DNA of 64,000 nucleotides from Mesobacillus jeotgali (GTDB taxonomy: Bacteria > Bacillota > Bacilli > Bacillales > Cytobacillaceae). The DNA lies in NCBI RefSeq assembly GCF_900166585.1, contig NZ_FVZC01000009.1, forward strand, positions 682,001 through 746,000, in the 5' to 3' direction. Each line of letters opens with the position of its first letter. The first letter of the stretch is position 1. The notes below the pieces were generated by a model. That model saw only the letters and a list, made by a program, of their open reading frames with translations, was not told the DNA's origin and searched no databases. The position numbers and the translations under genes are program-made. Positions 26,292-36,760 of the stretch are shown one piece after another.

Positions 26292-26300
26292 ATTTTTTAA

Positions 26301-26329
26301 TGGACAAACTGCATGGAAAAAGGTATAGT
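26301..26329 (+). promoter_or_regulatory. Sigma-A promoter of recA
   Basis: TGGACA (26301-26306) and TATAGT (26324-26329) with a 17-base spacer, ten bases downstream of the SOS box and ~75 bases before the recA start. Confidence 0.75.
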
Positions 26330-26405
26330 AATAGTAGGCTTTAAATAAGAGATTTGCGGACAGGCAGCATGCTGGTTCGTTTTTATATAAAAGGAGGAAG
26401 ATTGA

Positions 26406-27446
26406 GTGAGTGATCGTCAAGCGGCGTTAGATATGGCATTAAAACAAATCGAAAAGCAATTTGGTAAAGGATCGGTCATGAAGTTGGGGGAGAAGACAGA
26501 CACTAAGATTTCTACTTCTCCAAGTGGTTCTCTTGCACTGGATGTAGCGTTGGGAATAGGCGGCTATCCTCGCGGACGTGTTATTGAAATCTATGGACCT
26601 GAGAGTTCTGGTAAAACAACAGTTGCGCTTCATGCAATTGCAGAAGTGCAGGCTAATGGCGGCCAGGCAGCGTTCATTGACGCTGAACACGCGCTGGATC
26701 CTGTATATGCACAGAAACTCGGTGTAAACATTGACGAACTTCTTCTGTCACAGCCGGATACAGGAGAGCAGGCATTGGAAATTGCGGAAGCATTAGTGCG
26801 AAGCGGAGCAATCGATATCATCGTTATTGACTCCGTTGCAGCTCTTGTCCCTAAGGCAGAAATTGAGGGTGAGATGGGTGATTCCCACGTCGGTCTTCAG
26901 GCTCGATTGATGTCCCAGGCACTGCGTAAACTTTCCGGTGCTATCAACAAATCTAAGACTATCGCTATCTTCATTAACCAGATTCGTGAAAAAGTCGGTG
27001 TTATGTTCGGGAATCCTGAGACTACACCAGGCGGCCGTGCTTTGAAGTTCTATTCAAGTGTGCGTCTTGAAGTGCGCCGTGCTGAAACATTGAAGCAGGG
27101 AAATGATATGGTAGGTAACAAAACTAAGATTAAAGTTGTCAAGAACAAGGTTGCGCCTCCATTCCGTACAGCTGAAGTGGATATTATGTACGGCGAAGGG
27201 ATTTCCAAAGAGGGTGAGATCATCGACATGGGTTCAGACCTTGATATCGTCGATAAGAGCGGTTCTTGGTATTCCTATAATGGTGAGCGTCTTGGACAGG
27301 GAAGGGAAAACGCCAAGCTGTTCCTTAAAGAAAACCCGTCCATCCGTCTTGAAGTCCAGAAAAAGATTCGTGACCACTACGGCCTTGATGGTGAGTTCAC
27401 TGTAACTGAAACAGATGAAGACCAGGAAGAATTCCAATTGGATTAA
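26406..27446 (+). CDS. recA: Recombinase RecA
   Basis: 346 residues, standard for RecA. It forms filaments on single-stranded DNA, catalyses strand exchange and triggers LexA self-cleavage. Walker A GPESSGKT lies at 64-71; [18 protein letters not shown] (Walker B region), the L1/L2 loop segments and [22 protein letters not shown] are intact, with the acidic tail [13 protein letters not shown]. Start is GTG 26406 ([12 protein letters not shown]) with a strong AAAGGAGGAAG site. An SOS box and promoter lie upstream and a terminator follows. Confidence 0.98.
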   Translation: MSDRQAALDMALKQIEKQFGKGSVMKLGEKTDTKISTSPSGSLALDVALGIGGYPRGRVIEIYGPESSGKTTVALHAIAEVQANGGQAAFIDAEHALDPVYAQKLGVNIDELLLSQPDTGEQALEIAEALVRSGAIDIIVIDSVAALVPKAEIEGEMGDSHVGLQARLMSQALRKLSGAINKSKTIAIFINQIREKVGVMFGNPETTPGGRALKFYSSVRLEVRRAETLKQGNDMVGNKTKIKVVKNKVAPPFRTAEVDIMYGEGISKEGEIIDMGSDLDIVDKSGSWYSYNGERLGQGRENAKLFLKENPSIRLEVQKKIRDHYGLDGEFTVTETDEDQEEFQLD

Positions 27447-27457
27447 TAGATTTGCTT

Positions 27458-27490
27458 AAGGTCTCCTGAATGTCAGGAGACCTTATTTAT
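27458..27490 (+). terminator. Intrinsic terminator after recA
   Basis: AAGGTCTCCTGA / TCAGGAGACCTT (27458-27469 and 27473-27484), a very stable stem with a three-base loop, followed by ATTTATG. Confidence 0.9.
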
Positions 27491-27728
27491 GTTGCTGTCT
27501 GGCTAAAAATATGAATTGATTGAATAATTAATCAAAATCAGTGGAATCCGTATGGGACAAACCCTTGACAATAAAAATTGGCAGCTTTACAATTAAAAAT
27601 GTATATTTTACATTTTCATGGTATTAAAAACGTTTAAAAGCATTAGAGCTGTATGTTGATGCTTGTAACAATGTACATGCCGACACTTTAAAAAACGTAA
27701 CACAAGTTCATAGCAAGAGGAGGTGAAA

Positions 27729-29294
27729 ATGATGGATCCAATTATTTCAATCATCTCCATTTTGCTTGGCCTATTCGTCGGTGCAGTTGTTGGCTATTTT
27801 TATCGTAAATCCGTTGCGGAAGCAAAAATTGCAGGTGCCAAAAACGCCGCAGAACAAATTGTTGAAGATGCGAAGCGTGAAGCAGAGGCTATGAAGAAGG
27901 AAGCCCTGCTGGAGGCTAAGGATGAAAATCACAGGCTGCGTACAGAAGCAGAGCGTGAGATTCGTGAACGAAGAAATGAACTGCAAAAACAAGAAAATCG
28001 TTTATTGCAAAAAGAGGAGAATCTTGATCGTAAAGATGATTCGTTGAACAAACGTGAAAATCTTTTAGAGAAAAAAGATGACGCTCTTTCCAAAAGACAA
28101 CAGCATATTGAAGAGATGGAAAGCAAAGTGGACGAGATGGTACGAAATCAGCAGGCTGAACTGGAACGCATCTCGGGCTTAACGCGTGATGAGGCTAAAT
28201 CCATCATTTTGGAGCGTACTGAGCAAGAACTTGCTCACGACATTGCACTAATGATTAAGGAAAACGAAAACAGGGCGAAAGAAGAATCCGATAAGAAAGC
28301 GAAAGAAGTACTTTCACTAGCCATTCAAAGGTGTGCGGCTGATCATGTCGCAGAAACGACTGTATCGGTTGTGAACCTTCCGAATGATGAAATGAAAGGC
28401 AGGATTATCGGACGTGAGGGACGGAATATCCGCACCCTGGAAACGTTGACGGGAATTGACCTCATAATTGATGATACTCCGGAAGCGGTTATCCTATCCG
28501 GATTTGATCCAATCAGACGTGAAACAGCCCGTTTAGCTCTTGAAAAGCTTGTCCAGGATGGACGTATTCACCCGGCTCGAATTGAGGAAATGGTTGAGAA
28601 AGCAAGACGTGAAGTAGATGAACATATTCGTGAGGTTGGGGAACAGACTACCTTCGAAGTGGGAGTACACGGGCTTCATCCAGACCTTATCAAAATTCTT
28701 GGCCGTTTGAAGTATCGTACAAGCTACGGACAGAATGTACTAAAACATTCTATGGAAGTAGCCCAATTGTCCGGATTGCTTGCTGCTGAGCTAGGTGAAG
28801 ATGAAACATTGGCCCGCCGTGCAGGACTCCTGCATGATATCGGAAAGGCGATTGACCATGAAGTAGAAGGCAGCCACGTTGAAATCGGCGTTGAGCTGGG
28901 TACGAAATACAAGGAACATCCTGTTGTCATCAACAGTATTGCTTCCCACCATGGTGATACTGAGCCAACTTCGATCATCGCAGTACTTGTTGCAGCCGCT
29001 GACGCTTTATCAGCTGCAAGGCCAGGTGCCCGCAGCGAAGCGCTTGAAAACTATATCCGCCGTCTTGAAAGGCTGGAAGAGATTTCAGAATCCTATGAGG
29101 GAGTCGAGAAATCATTTGCCATTCAGGCGGGCAGGGAAATCAGGATCATGGTTAGACCTGATCAAATCGATGACTTGCAGGCACACCGCCTCGCTCGTGA
29201 TATCCGCAAGAAAATCGAGGAAGAGCTCGATTATCCAGGACATATCAAAGTTACAGTCATTCGTGAAACTCGTGCAGTTGAATACGCGAAATAA
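27729..29294 (+). CDS. rny: Ribonuclease Y
   Basis: 521 residues. One N-terminal membrane helix (~5-25) is followed by a long charged coiled coil (~30-190), a KH RNA-binding domain ([17 protein letters not shown]) and an HD hydrolase domain ([12 protein letters not shown] ... [16 protein letters not shown]). It is the membrane-bound endoribonuclease that starts bulk mRNA decay and works with the RicAFT complex, one member of which (YmcA) is encoded at 36.8 kb. AGAGGAGGTG precedes two ATGs (27729, 27732) and a GTG at 27723; 27729 is preferred by spacing. Confidence 0.95.
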   Translation: MMDPIISIISILLGLFVGAVVGYFYRKSVAEAKIAGAKNAAEQIVEDAKREAEAMKKEALLEAKDENHRLRTEAEREIRERRNELQKQENRLLQKEENLDRKDDSLNKRENLLEKKDDALSKRQQHIEEMESKVDEMVRNQQAELERISGLTRDEAKSIILERTEQELAHDIALMIKENENRAKEESDKKAKEVLSLAIQRCAADHVAETTVSVVNLPNDEMKGRIIGREGRNIRTLETLTGIDLIIDDTPEAVILSGFDPIRRETARLALEKLVQDGRIHPARIEEMVEKARREVDEHIREVGEQTTFEVGVHGLHPDLIKILGRLKYRTSYGQNVLKHSMEVAQLSGLLAAELGEDETLARRAGLLHDIGKAIDHEVEGSHVEIGVELGTKYKEHPVVINSIASHHGDTEPTSIIAVLVAAADALSAARPGARSEALENYIRRLERLEEISESYEGVEKSFAIQAGREIRIMVRPDQIDDLQAHRLARDIRKKIEEELDYPGHIKVTVIRETRAVEYAK

Positions 29295-29326
29295 AGCGGT
29301 GCTTAAGCGCCGCTTTTATTTTTTGT
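29293..29326 (+). terminator. Intrinsic terminator at the rny stop
   Basis: AAAGCGGTGCTT / AAGCGCCGCTTT, a near-perfect palindrome starting in the stop codon, followed by TATTTTTTG. Confidence 0.85.
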
Positions 29327-29425
29327 CCTTTTTCGAAAATGACTTTGTACATAGTTTTCATCTGAAATCTATAGTGTGATACAATTTTACTAATCAATTT
29401 AATCTTAGACAGGAATGTGAATGCA

Positions 29426-30223
29426 ATGAGGATTTTATTTGTAGGAGATGTAGTAGGTTCCCCGGGTCGTGATATGGTAACGGAATACCTGCCAAAGTTA
29501 AAGGGGAAATTTCGGCCGACAGTTACAATCATAAATGGTGAGAATGCTGCGAGCGGAAAAGGGATCACCGAAAAGATTTATCGACAGTTTCTTGAGCAGG
29601 GTGCACAGGCTGTAACCCTAGGCAACCATGCATGGGATAATCGTGAAATTTTTGAATTCATCGATGGAGCTAAATATTTGGTCAGGCCTGCTAATTTTCC
29701 TGAAGAAGTTCCTGGAAAAGGGATTGTTTATCTAAAAATCAACCAGGAAGAGCTGGCAATTATCAATTTACAGGGCCGCACCTTCTTAACGCCAATAGAT
29801 TGCCCATTTAAAAAAGCGGATGAATTGATTGAGGAAGCCCAAAAGCGCACTTCCCTCATTTTTGTGGATTTTCATGCAGAGGCAACTAGCGAAAAGCAGG
29901 CTATGGGCTGGTACCTTGATGGGAGGGTTTCCGCTGTAGTCGGTACGCATACTCATGTACAGACAGCAGATGACAGAATACTGCCCTCTGGTACGGCATA
30001 TTTGACCGATGTAGGCATGACTGGCCCGTATGATGGGATATTAGGAGTGGAAAAAGAAGCGGTGCTTAGAAGGTTCATGACAAGCCTTCCTACACGTTTC
30101 GAAGTAGCCAAGGATGGAAGGAACCAGCTTTCAGCAGTATTAATAGATTTGGATAAGAAGACTGGCAAAGCAGTAAAAATCCAAAAAGTCCTGATTAATG
30201 ATGACCACCCCTTTTATGAATGA
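29426..30223 (+). CDS. ymdB: Metallophosphoesterase YmdB
   Basis: 265 residues, the standard length of YmdB. Calcineurin-like phosphoesterase with metal-site segments FVGDVVGSPGRD, INGENAASGKG, LGNHAWDN, VDFHAEATSEK and VVGTHTHVQTAD. In B. subtilis it hydrolyses 2',3'-cyclic nucleotides and influences biofilm versus motility decisions. Start ATG 29426, set by the family start MRILFVGD; the GTG at 29417 is open but lacks a ribosome site. It is conserved directly behind rny. Confidence 0.93.
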   Translation: MRILFVGDVVGSPGRDMVTEYLPKLKGKFRPTVTIINGENAASGKGITEKIYRQFLEQGAQAVTLGNHAWDNREIFEFIDGAKYLVRPANFPEEVPGKGIVYLKINQEELAIINLQGRTFLTPIDCPFKKADELIEEAQKRTSLIFVDFHAEATSEKQAMGWYLDGRVSAVVGTHTHVQTADDRILPSGTAYLTDVGMTGPYDGILGVEKEAVLRRFMTSLPTRFEVAKDGRNQLSAVLIDLDKKTGKAVKIQKVLINDDHPFYE

Positions 30224-30670
30224 AGCTTCATAAAATAGGCTACAACCATAGAGACTGCAGACAAGCTAATTTCAGCTTATCAGCAGTCTTTTAATTTCCC
30301 TTTGGAAAGTTGGCGGGAGGAGTATGACAATCGAAAAGAGCAATTTACCCCCGATGAAATGGACCCTTATGAAGAATAGAGAAGGCCGCATAAGGGTGCT
30401 ATAACCGTATGCAATAGATTCTTAATGTAAAGGGAAAAGGCCATATAAGTACACAATTAAAATTATGAAAGCTTACATTGGCTACACTGATAATGATCTT
30501 GTCCTAAAAAGAATCGAAACAATCTGCTTTACTAATCGTTATATGTCACAGTGAATTTTTTTGTGACGGTCATATCTGAGCTTCCTCCTGAATATAGTAG
30601 CAGTGGAACAGACTAACCTGGATGTCCACGCAGGGCATTCAGAACGGGATAAAATAAGGAGGAGCCAGGA
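30224..30670 (+). other. ymdB-spoVS intergenic region
   Basis: About 450 bases. It holds a hairpin (AGACTGC / GCAGTCT, 30252-30289, with an inner AAGCT/AGCTT stem) followed by TTTAATTT, which probably ends ymdB transcription. The frame 30239-30379 is open and reads like a protein tail, see the pseudogene entry. The last ~200 bases before spoVS are AT-rich and should contain the spoVS promoter (sigma-H in B. subtilis), but I could not fix its elements. Confidence 0.5.
30239..30379 (+). pseudogene. Possible small-gene remnant without a start codon
   Basis: 46 sense codons between two stops. The last part reads LESWREEYDNRKEQFTPDEM then DPYEE, which has strongly protein-like composition, but there is no ATG/GTG start and no Shine-Dalgarno. 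The first half overlaps the ymdB terminator stem. It may be the tail of a decayed small gene; I do not recognise the family. Confidence 0.25.
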
Positions 30671-30931
30671 ATGGATATATTAAAAGTTTCAGCAAAATCT
30701 AATCCTAATTCTGTAGCTGGTGCGCTTGCTGGAGTGCTGCGCGAAAGAGGGGGCGCAGAAATTCAGGCAATTGGGGCGGGTGCATTGAATCAGGCCGTTA
30801 AGGCAGTAGCGATCGCAAGAGGGTTCGTAGCACCTAGCGGAGTTGATTTAATTTGTATCCCGGCATTTACCGATATCCTGATTGATGGCGAAGAGCGTAC
30901 AGCCATCAAATTGATTGTTGAACCCCGCTAG
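30671..30931 (+). CDS. spoVS: Stage V sporulation protein S
   Basis: 86-residue protein of the SpoVS family (Alba-like nucleic-acid-binding fold), full length: MDILKVSAKSNPNSVAGALAG, then GAGALNQAVKAVAIARGFVAPSG and FTDILIDGEERTAIKLIVEP. It is needed for normal spore coat assembly and influences septation in B. subtilis, where it is driven by sigma-H. Strong AAGGAGGAG site. It stands alone between ymdB and the dipeptidase gene, with a terminator behind it. Confidence 0.96.
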   Translation: MDILKVSAKSNPNSVAGALAGVLRERGGAEIQAIGAGALNQAVKAVAIARGFVAPSGVDLICIPAFTDILIDGEERTAIKLIVEPR

Positions 30932-30984
30932 TGGGGTAGGGCGCATAAAGCCATACACATAAGAATCCATTGATATATTACTGG

Positions 30985-31018
30985 CCTGTTTGCATGTGCA
31001 AGCAGGTTTCTTTTTTAT
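30985..31018 (+). terminator. Intrinsic terminator after spoVS
   Basis: CCTGTTTGCA / TGCAAGCAGG (30985-30994 and 30997-31006), followed by TTTCTTTTTTATTTT. Confidence 0.82.
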
Positions 31019-31048
31019 TTTGTATAATTGATGCGGGGAGGAATTTAT

Positions 31049-31993
31049 TTGAAAATCTTTGATGGACATTGTGATGTACTATATAAATTATTTATCAACC
31101 CGACACTTGATTTTTGCCAGTCAGCTGAATTGCAGGTTAACTTGGAAAGGCTAAATTCGTCAGGAACCAGAGTCCAATTGTTTGCAATTTATGTGCCGGA
31201 ATCGGTTCATCCTGATTTAAAATTCGAAGCAGCTTTAAGGATGGTTGACTTGTTCTATGAAAAGGTCCTTTCGCCAAATCCTCAAATGAAGCTGGTGACA
31301 AACAGGGCGGAAATCGGGCAGCTTGCTGAAAATGAAATTGGTGCCTTACTAACTCTCGAGGGTTGTGATGCTATAGGACAGGATTTACTGAAATTGCGGA
31401 CTTTGCTGCGACTTGGAGTCCGTTCGGTAGGATTGACCTGGAATTATGCGAATCATGTGGCAGACGGGGCGATGGAGGAACGGGGAGCTGGGCTTACAAA
31501 ATTTGGCCGTCAGGTCGTCCAGCTGCTGAATGAAACAAAAACAGCGTGTGATGTCTCTCATCTATCAGAGCGGGGTTTCTGGGATGTTCTAGAAGTGGCA
31601 GAGAGCGTATTTGCCTCCCACTCAAACAGTTATGTGAAATGCCCGCATCCAAGGAATCTGAGGGATGATCAGATTAAAGAGCTGATCAAGCGGAATTCAG
31701 TCATTGGCATCACCTTTGTCCCGGAATTTTTATCAGGCAGAAAAGAAACAGCATCCATAGATGACGTTCTTCGCCACCTTGATCATATCTGTTCTCTAGG
31801 TGGAGAGAATCATGTTGGCTTTGGCTCGGATTTTGACGGTATAGAATTTACTGTGAAAAATCTATCAGGAAATGAACAATATGAGAATCTCTGTAATGAA
31901 TTGCAAAAATATTATACTGATATACAAGTCCGTAAGTTCCTTTACGAAAACATGGCTGCCAGACTCCCGCTGCAAAGTGGCTTAGTTCAATAG
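31049..31993 (+). CDS. Membrane dipeptidase (M19 family)
   Basis: 314 residues. Zinc-dependent dipeptidase of the renal-dipeptidase family. Metal-ligand segments are FDGHCDVLYKL (HxD near the N-terminus), LTLEGCDAIG (bridging Glu), DVSHLSERGFW and SHSNSY, plus FGSDFDG near the end. No signal peptide is visible, so it is probably cytosolic; 'membrane' is only the family name. The start is taken as TTG 31049, seven bases behind GGGGAGG; the longer open frame from 31028 overlaps the ribosome site. It is commonly found between spoVS and korAB in Bacillaceae. The substrate is unknown. Confidence 0.87.
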   Translation: MKIFDGHCDVLYKLFINPTLDFCQSAELQVNLERLNSSGTRVQLFAIYVPESVHPDLKFEAALRMVDLFYEKVLSPNPQMKLVTNRAEIGQLAENEIGALLTLEGCDAIGQDLLKLRTLLRLGVRSVGLTWNYANHVADGAMEERGAGLTKFGRQVVQLLNETKTACDVSHLSERGFWDVLEVAESVFASHSNSYVKCPHPRNLRDDQIKELIKRNSVIGITFVPEFLSGRKETASIDDVLRHLDHICSLGGENHVGFGSDFDGIEFTVKNLSGNEQYENLCNELQKYYTDIQVRKFLYENMAARLPLQSGLVQ

Positions 31994-32131
31994 TGACAGC
32001 CGATATAAATAGTTGCAGACAACGGTAAGAGTACAACATTTCTACAATATTTTAATAAATAAAAAAATATTCATATTTTCGTCAATAATTATTCTGAAAG
32101 GGTTGCTTTTTTATTCACATAGGTCTAGAAT

Positions 32132-32145
32132 TGTAAGCGTTTAGT
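32132..32145 (+). promoter_or_regulatory. cre-like sequence upstream of korA
   Basis: TGTAAGCGTTTAGT resembles a CcpA site with mismatches in the last bases. It lies ~140 bases before korA; carbon control of an oxoacid oxidoreductase would be plausible. Confidence 0.3.
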
Positions 32146-32280
32146 ACCATCCATTTGCTAGATTTCTAAAGGATTCTCGAGAGATATCCGGTAATGTCTA
32201 GTGAATTACTTGGAAAAGTGCTACACTTAATAACGAAGCGTTTTTACATATTTTTTTACGTATCTAAAGGGGTGTAAGAG

Positions 32281-34014
32281 ATGATCAATCAACTTTCATG
32301 GAAAGTTGGCGGACAGCAGGGAGAAGGAATTGAATCTACCGGGGAAATTTTCTCTATTGCATTGAACCGTCTAGGCTACTACTTGTATGGCTACCGTCAC
32401 TTTTCATCACGTATCAAGGGCGGGCACACAAATAACAAGATTCGAGTAAGCACTACAGAGGTTCGATCTATTTCTGACGATTTAGATATTCTTGTAGCTT
32501 TCGACCAGGAAACGATCGATGTAAACTACAAGGAATTGCATGAGAAAGGCGTCATTTTAGCTGATGCCAAGTTTGACCCTAAGAAGCCAGAAGATACTCA
32601 AGCTGCATTGTATGCGGTTCCATTTACGGAAATGGCTACTGAACTTGGAACATCTCTTATGAAAAACATGGTCGCAATTGGTGCGACTAGTGCAATCCTG
32701 GACCTGGATATCCAGGTTTTCGAGGAAGTCGTCCAGGAAATCTTCGGACGCAAAGGTCAACAAGTTGTCGATAAAAACATGGAAGCGATTAAAGCTGGCT
32801 ACGAATATACGAAGGAACAATTGTCTGGCGCTGAGACGATGCAGCTTGAAAAGGCTGATGGACAGAAACGCCTGTTCATGATCGGTAATGATGCAATCGC
32901 CATGGGTGCAGTTGCAGGAGGCTGCCGTTTTATGGCTGCTTATCCAATTACGCCTGCATCAGAAATCATGGAATATCTGATCAAGAAGCTGCCGGCTCTT
33001 GGCGGTACTGTCATTCAGACAGAAGACGAAATCGCAGCTGCAACAATGGCAATTGGCGCTAACTATGGCGGTGTCCGTGCCATTACTGCATCGGCCGGTC
33101 CTGGCCTTTCATTGAAAATGGAAGCAATCGGTCTTGCTGGAATCACTGAAACACCGCTTGTTATCGTTGATACACAGCGTGGCGGTCCATCAACAGGACT
33201 TCCTACAAAACAGGAGCAATCAGACCTTATGGCGATGATTTATGGAACCCATGGTGAAATTCCTAAGATTGTCATGGCTCCGAGTACTGTTCAGGAAGCA
33301 TTCTATGATGCAGCAGAAGCATTCAACCTTGCCGAAGAGTATCAATGCCCGGTTATCGTGTTGACAGACCTTCAACTGTCACTTGGAAAGCAGACGGTTG
33401 AGCCGTTAAACTTTGAAAAAGTGGAAATCCGCCGTGGCAAGCTGGCTGCGGAAGAACTTCCTGAAATTGAAAATAAGGGCTACTTCAAGCGTTATGAAGT
33501 GACAGAAGATGGTGTTTCGCCACGTGTAATTCCAGGAATGAAAAACGGAATCCACCACGTAACAGGTGTTGAACATGATGAGACAGGAAAACCTTCAGAA
33601 TCTGCAGCGAACCGTATTGCCCAGATGGATAAGCGTTTCCGCAAAATCAGTAATCTGAAGTTCGATACGCCAATCCATAAAAATGCTCCGCATGAAGAAG
33701 CTGATCTGCTGATCGTAGGTTTCAATTCTACACGAGGCGCAATCGAAGAGGCAATGGGAAGACTTGAGAAGGATGGTTTGAAAGTAAACCACGCTCATGT
33801 ACGTCTGATCCACCCATTCCCTGCTGATGAAATGATGCAGCTTGTAAAATCTGCGAAGAAAGTGGCAGTTATTGAAAACAATGCGACTGGACAACTGGCA
33901 AACATCATGAAAATGAATGTCGGAGGACATGAGAAGATCCACAAGATCCTCAAGTACGACGGAAATCCATTCTTGCCGCAGGAAGTCCACACAAAATGCA
34001 AGGAGTTGTTCTAG
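32281..34014 (+). CDS. korA: 2-oxoacid:ferredoxin oxidoreductase, alpha subunit
   Basis: 577 residues. A gamma domain is fused at the N-terminus (KVGGQQGEGIESTGEIF ... RHFSSRIKGGHTNNKIRV, ~1-190), followed by the alpha pyrimidine-binding domain (AYPITPASEIMEYL, QTEDEIAAATMAIGA, TASAGPGLSLKMEAIG). With KorB it oxidatively decarboxylates 2-oxoglutarate or pyruvate to the acyl-CoA, reducing ferredoxin. The motif AYPITPASE is typical of KorA. The substrate is not decided by sequence here; 2-oxoglutarate is most likely from the family. Start ATG with AAAGGGGTGTAAG. korB follows after one base. Confidence 0.92.
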   Translation: MINQLSWKVGGQQGEGIESTGEIFSIALNRLGYYLYGYRHFSSRIKGGHTNNKIRVSTTEVRSISDDLDILVAFDQETIDVNYKELHEKGVILADAKFDPKKPEDTQAALYAVPFTEMATELGTSLMKNMVAIGATSAILDLDIQVFEEVVQEIFGRKGQQVVDKNMEAIKAGYEYTKEQLSGAETMQLEKADGQKRLFMIGNDAIAMGAVAGGCRFMAAYPITPASEIMEYLIKKLPALGGTVIQTEDEIAAATMAIGANYGGVRAITASAGPGLSLKMEAIGLAGITETPLVIVDTQRGGPSTGLPTKQEQSDLMAMIYGTHGEIPKIVMAPSTVQEAFYDAAEAFNLAEEYQCPVIVLTDLQLSLGKQTVEPLNFEKVEIRRGKLAAEELPEIENKGYFKRYEVTEDGVSPRVIPGMKNGIHHVTGVEHDETGKPSESAANRIAQMDKRFRKISNLKFDTPIHKNAPHEEADLLIVGFNSTRGAIEEAMGRLEKDGLKVNHAHVRLIHPFPADEMMQLVKSAKKVAVIENNATGQLANIMKMNVGGHEKIHKILKYDGNPFLPQEVHTKCKELF

Positions 34015-34015
34015 G

Positions 34016-34882
34016 ATGGCGACTTTTAAAGAATTTCGCAATAATGTAAAACCAAACTGGTGCCCAGGCTGCGGCGACTTCTCTGTACAAGCTGCCATGC
34101 AGCGCGCTGCTGCGAATGTAGGCCTTGAGCCCGAAGATCTGGCTGTAATCTCAGGTATTGGCTGTTCTGGCCGTATCTCTGGATATATCAATTCTTATGG
34201 CTTCCACGGAATCCATGGCCGTGCGCTTCCAATTGCACAGGGCGTTAAGATGGCGAACCGTGATTTGACTGTTATCGCTTCCGGTGGTGACGGAGACGGT
34301 TTCGCGATCGGTATGGGACATACTGTCCATGCGATCCGCCGTAACATCAATATCACTTACATTGTCATGGACAACCAGATTTATGGTCTGACAAAGGGGC
34401 AAACTTCTCCGCGTTCGGCTGCTGGATTCAAGACAAAATCAACTCCAGCAGGTTCTATTGAGCAAGCTATTTCTCCAATGGAATTGGCACTGACAGCTGG
34501 TGCTACTTTCGTGGCTCAAAGCTTCTCAACTGACCTGAAAGACCTGACTGCCCTGATCGAAGCAGGTATCAAGCATGAAGGTTTCTCGCTTATCAACGTA
34601 TTCAGCCCTTGTGTAACTTACAACAAGGTAAACACATACGACTGGTTCAAAGAAAACCTTACAAAGCTAAGCGATATCGATGGTTATGATCCATTAAACC
34701 GTGAAGCAGCGATGCAGACATTGATGAAACATAACGGATTGGTTACAGGACTAATCTATCAAAATACAGAGCGCAAATCATATCAGGATCTGGTAAGCGG
34801 TTATTCTGAGACTCCGCTTTCTAAAGCAGACCTTAAGCTTGACCAGGCTCATTTTGATAAGCTGGTTGCTGAATTCATGTAA
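34016..34882 (+). CDS. korB: 2-oxoacid:ferredoxin oxidoreductase, beta subunit
   Basis: 288-residue thiamine-diphosphate-binding subunit. NWCPGCGDFSVQ and SGIGCSGRISGY carry the Cys residues that in homologues hold the [4Fe-4S] cluster; GGDGDGFAIGMGH with MDNQIYGLTKGQ is the ThDP/Mg motif; the third Cys region is VFSPCVTYN. The real start is ATG 34016, one base after the korA stop, behind AAGGAG. The long upstream open frame overlapping korA is a shadow. It has no separate ferredoxin-like delta subunit, so it belongs to the two-subunit type. Confidence 0.93.
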   Translation: MATFKEFRNNVKPNWCPGCGDFSVQAAMQRAAANVGLEPEDLAVISGIGCSGRISGYINSYGFHGIHGRALPIAQGVKMANRDLTVIASGGDGDGFAIGMGHTVHAIRRNINITYIVMDNQIYGLTKGQTSPRSAAGFKTKSTPAGSIEQAISPMELALTAGATFVAQSFSTDLKDLTALIEAGIKHEGFSLINVFSPCVTYNKVNTYDWFKENLTKLSDIDGYDPLNREAAMQTLMKHNGLVTGLIYQNTERKSYQDLVSGYSETPLSKADLKLDQAHFDKLVAEFM

Positions 34883-34903
34883 CAGAATTTGCCGGATTGA
34901 ATC

Positions 34904-34941
34904 AAAACCCCAATCATTAATAGATTGGGGTTTTATTTTTC
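34904..34941 (+). terminator. Intrinsic terminator after korB
   Basis: AAAACCCCAATC / GATTGGGGTTTT (34904-34915 and 34923-34934) followed by ATTTTT. The remaining ~270 bases before miaB are AT-rich; an inverted GTGA-N6-TCAC lies near 34967-34980 and TATAAT-like words near 35085. Confidence 0.92.
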
Positions 34942-35214
34942 AAGGATATTATGAATCATTGATTAAGTGACAAGTATCACTACGATAATGAAAGATTTAA
35001 GATAATATGATTAAGTTGGCTTTTTTTGCCGTGAATGCTCTATTTCCATTGCCTGCTATTGTCATCATTGATTCGAGAGTTTATACTATAATAATGTGTA
35101 TATTTAATATTTTCGGGGTGGAATATACCCCTTTTGCAGGTTGAGTTTTTATACCTGGCGCTAGGTTCTGGGTTATAAACTGCCTGTACGCTTTCTAATG
35201 AAAGGAGATCTGTA

Positions 35215-36759
35215 ATGAACGAAAACCAACGCTTGGAAGGACAGCAAGTACTAACTGGAAATTCTTCGGACAAAAAATCCAGCAAGGATTATAGCAAGTA
35301 CTTTGAATCAGTATATACAGCTCCTTCTTTAAAGGATGCGAAAAAGCGCGGAAAAGAAGAAGTAAAGTACCATAAGGACTTTAACATCCCAGAAGAATTT
35401 ATCGGTATGGGAGAAGGCCGTAAGTTCTATATCCGTACCTATGGATGCCAGATGAATGAACATGATACTGAGGTCATGGCTGGTATTTTCCTGGGTCTTG
35501 GTTATGAGCCTACTGACAGTGTCGAGGACGCAAATGTCATTCTCCTGAATACATGTGCAATCAGGGAAAATGCTGAAAACAAGGTGTTCGGAGAACTTGG
35601 ACATTTGAAGCATTTAAAAAGGGAGAAGCCTGACCTCCTGTTGGGAGTCTGTGGCTGTATGTCCCAGGAAGAATCTGTCGTGAACAAGATTCTGAAAACC
35701 TATAACCAGGTTGATATGATTTTTGGTACGCATAATATTCATCGTCTGCCACATATCCTCCAGGAAGCGTATATGTCCAAAGAAATGGTTGTTGAAGTAT
35801 GGTCAAAGGAAGGGGACGTAATAGAAAACCTTCCAAAGGTGCGCCGTGGAAATATTAAGGCATGGGTAAACATTATGTATGGCTGCGATAAATTCTGCAC
35901 ATACTGCATCGTTCCATACACACGAGGCAAAGAGCGAAGCCGCCGTCCTGATGATATTATCCAGGAAGTCCGTCATCTTGCAGCCCAGGGCTACCAGGAA
36001 ATTACCCTCCTTGGCCAGAACGTAAACGCGTATGGAAAAGATTTTACTGATATTGAATATGGTCTTGGGGACTTGATGGACGAAATGAGGAAGATTGATA
36101 TCCCTCGAATCCGTTTTACAACAAGCCATCCGCGTGACTTCGATGATCACTTGATTGAAGTCCTTGCAAAAGGCGGAAATCTCATGGACCACATCCATTT
36201 GCCGGTACAATCCGGTTCTACCGATGTATTGAAGATCATGGCACGTAAGTATACACGGGAACAATATCTAGAACTTGTGCGCAAGATCAAGGCGGCCATT
36301 CCTAATGTGACTTTAACGACAGATATTATCGTAGGGTATCCGAACGAGACAGAGGAACAATTCGAGGATACAATGTCTCTTGTTCGTGAGGTTGGCTATG
36401 AATCAGCCTATACATTCATCTACTCTCCTAGGGAAGGAACTCCGGCTGCTAAAATGCAGGATAACGTCCCTATGGAAGTGAAGAAGGAACGACTGCAGCG
36501 CCTGAATGCACTGGTGAATGAGCAATCTGCCCAGTCAATGAAGAAGTATCAGGATCAAATTGTAGAGGTACTGGTCGAAGGCGAAAGTAAAAACAATCCT
36601 GATGTACTTGCTGGATATACAAGCAAGCTTAAGCTTGTCAATTTCGTTGGACCGAAATCGGCAATCGGCAAAATCGTAAAAGTAAAAATTACAGATGCAA
36701 AAACATGGTCTTTAAACGGGGAAATGGTAGAAGAAATCGAACCAGTTGAGGTGAATTAA
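35215..36759 (+). CDS. miaB: tRNA-2-methylthio-N6-dimethylallyladenosine synthase
   Basis: 514-residue radical-SAM methylthiotransferase that adds the 2-methylthio group to i6A37 of tRNA; it acts on the product of MiaA, encoded at 59.8 kb. After a ~65-residue N-terminal extension typical of Bacillus, the UPF0004 domain carries Cys residues in [23 protein letters not shown] and [10 protein letters not shown]. The radical-SAM motif is [13 protein letters not shown] and a C-terminal TRAM domain ([11 protein letters not shown]) ends the protein. Start ATG with GAAAGGAGATC. ymcA begins two bases after the stop. Confidence 0.95.
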   Translation: MNENQRLEGQQVLTGNSSDKKSSKDYSKYFESVYTAPSLKDAKKRGKEEVKYHKDFNIPEEFIGMGEGRKFYIRTYGCQMNEHDTEVMAGIFLGLGYEPTDSVEDANVILLNTCAIRENAENKVFGELGHLKHLKREKPDLLLGVCGCMSQEESVVNKILKTYNQVDMIFGTHNIHRLPHILQEAYMSKEMVVEVWSKEGDVIENLPKVRRGNIKAWVNIMYGCDKFCTYCIVPYTRGKERSRRPDDIIQEVRHLAAQGYQEITLLGQNVNAYGKDFTDIEYGLGDLMDEMRKIDIPRIRFTTSHPRDFDDHLIEVLAKGGNLMDHIHLPVQSGSTDVLKIMARKYTREQYLELVRKIKAAIPNVTLTTDIIVGYPNETEEQFEDTMSLVREVGYESAYTFIYSPREGTPAAKMQDNVPMEVKKERLQRLNALVNEQSAQSMKKYQDQIVEVLVEGESKNNPDVLAGYTSKLKLVNFVGPKSAIGKIVKVKITDAKTWSLNGEMVEEIEPVEVN

Positions 36760-36760
36760 G

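Noticed and set aside
26220..26300. Additional sigma-A promoter upstream of the recA SOS box
   Set aside because: TTGATT is present but no -10 at a suitable distance; the 26301-26329 pair is clearly better.
33917..34015. N-terminal extension of KorB overlapping korA
   Set aside because: The extension lacks KorB-like sequence, and ATG 34016 has a ribosome site and the family N-terminus.
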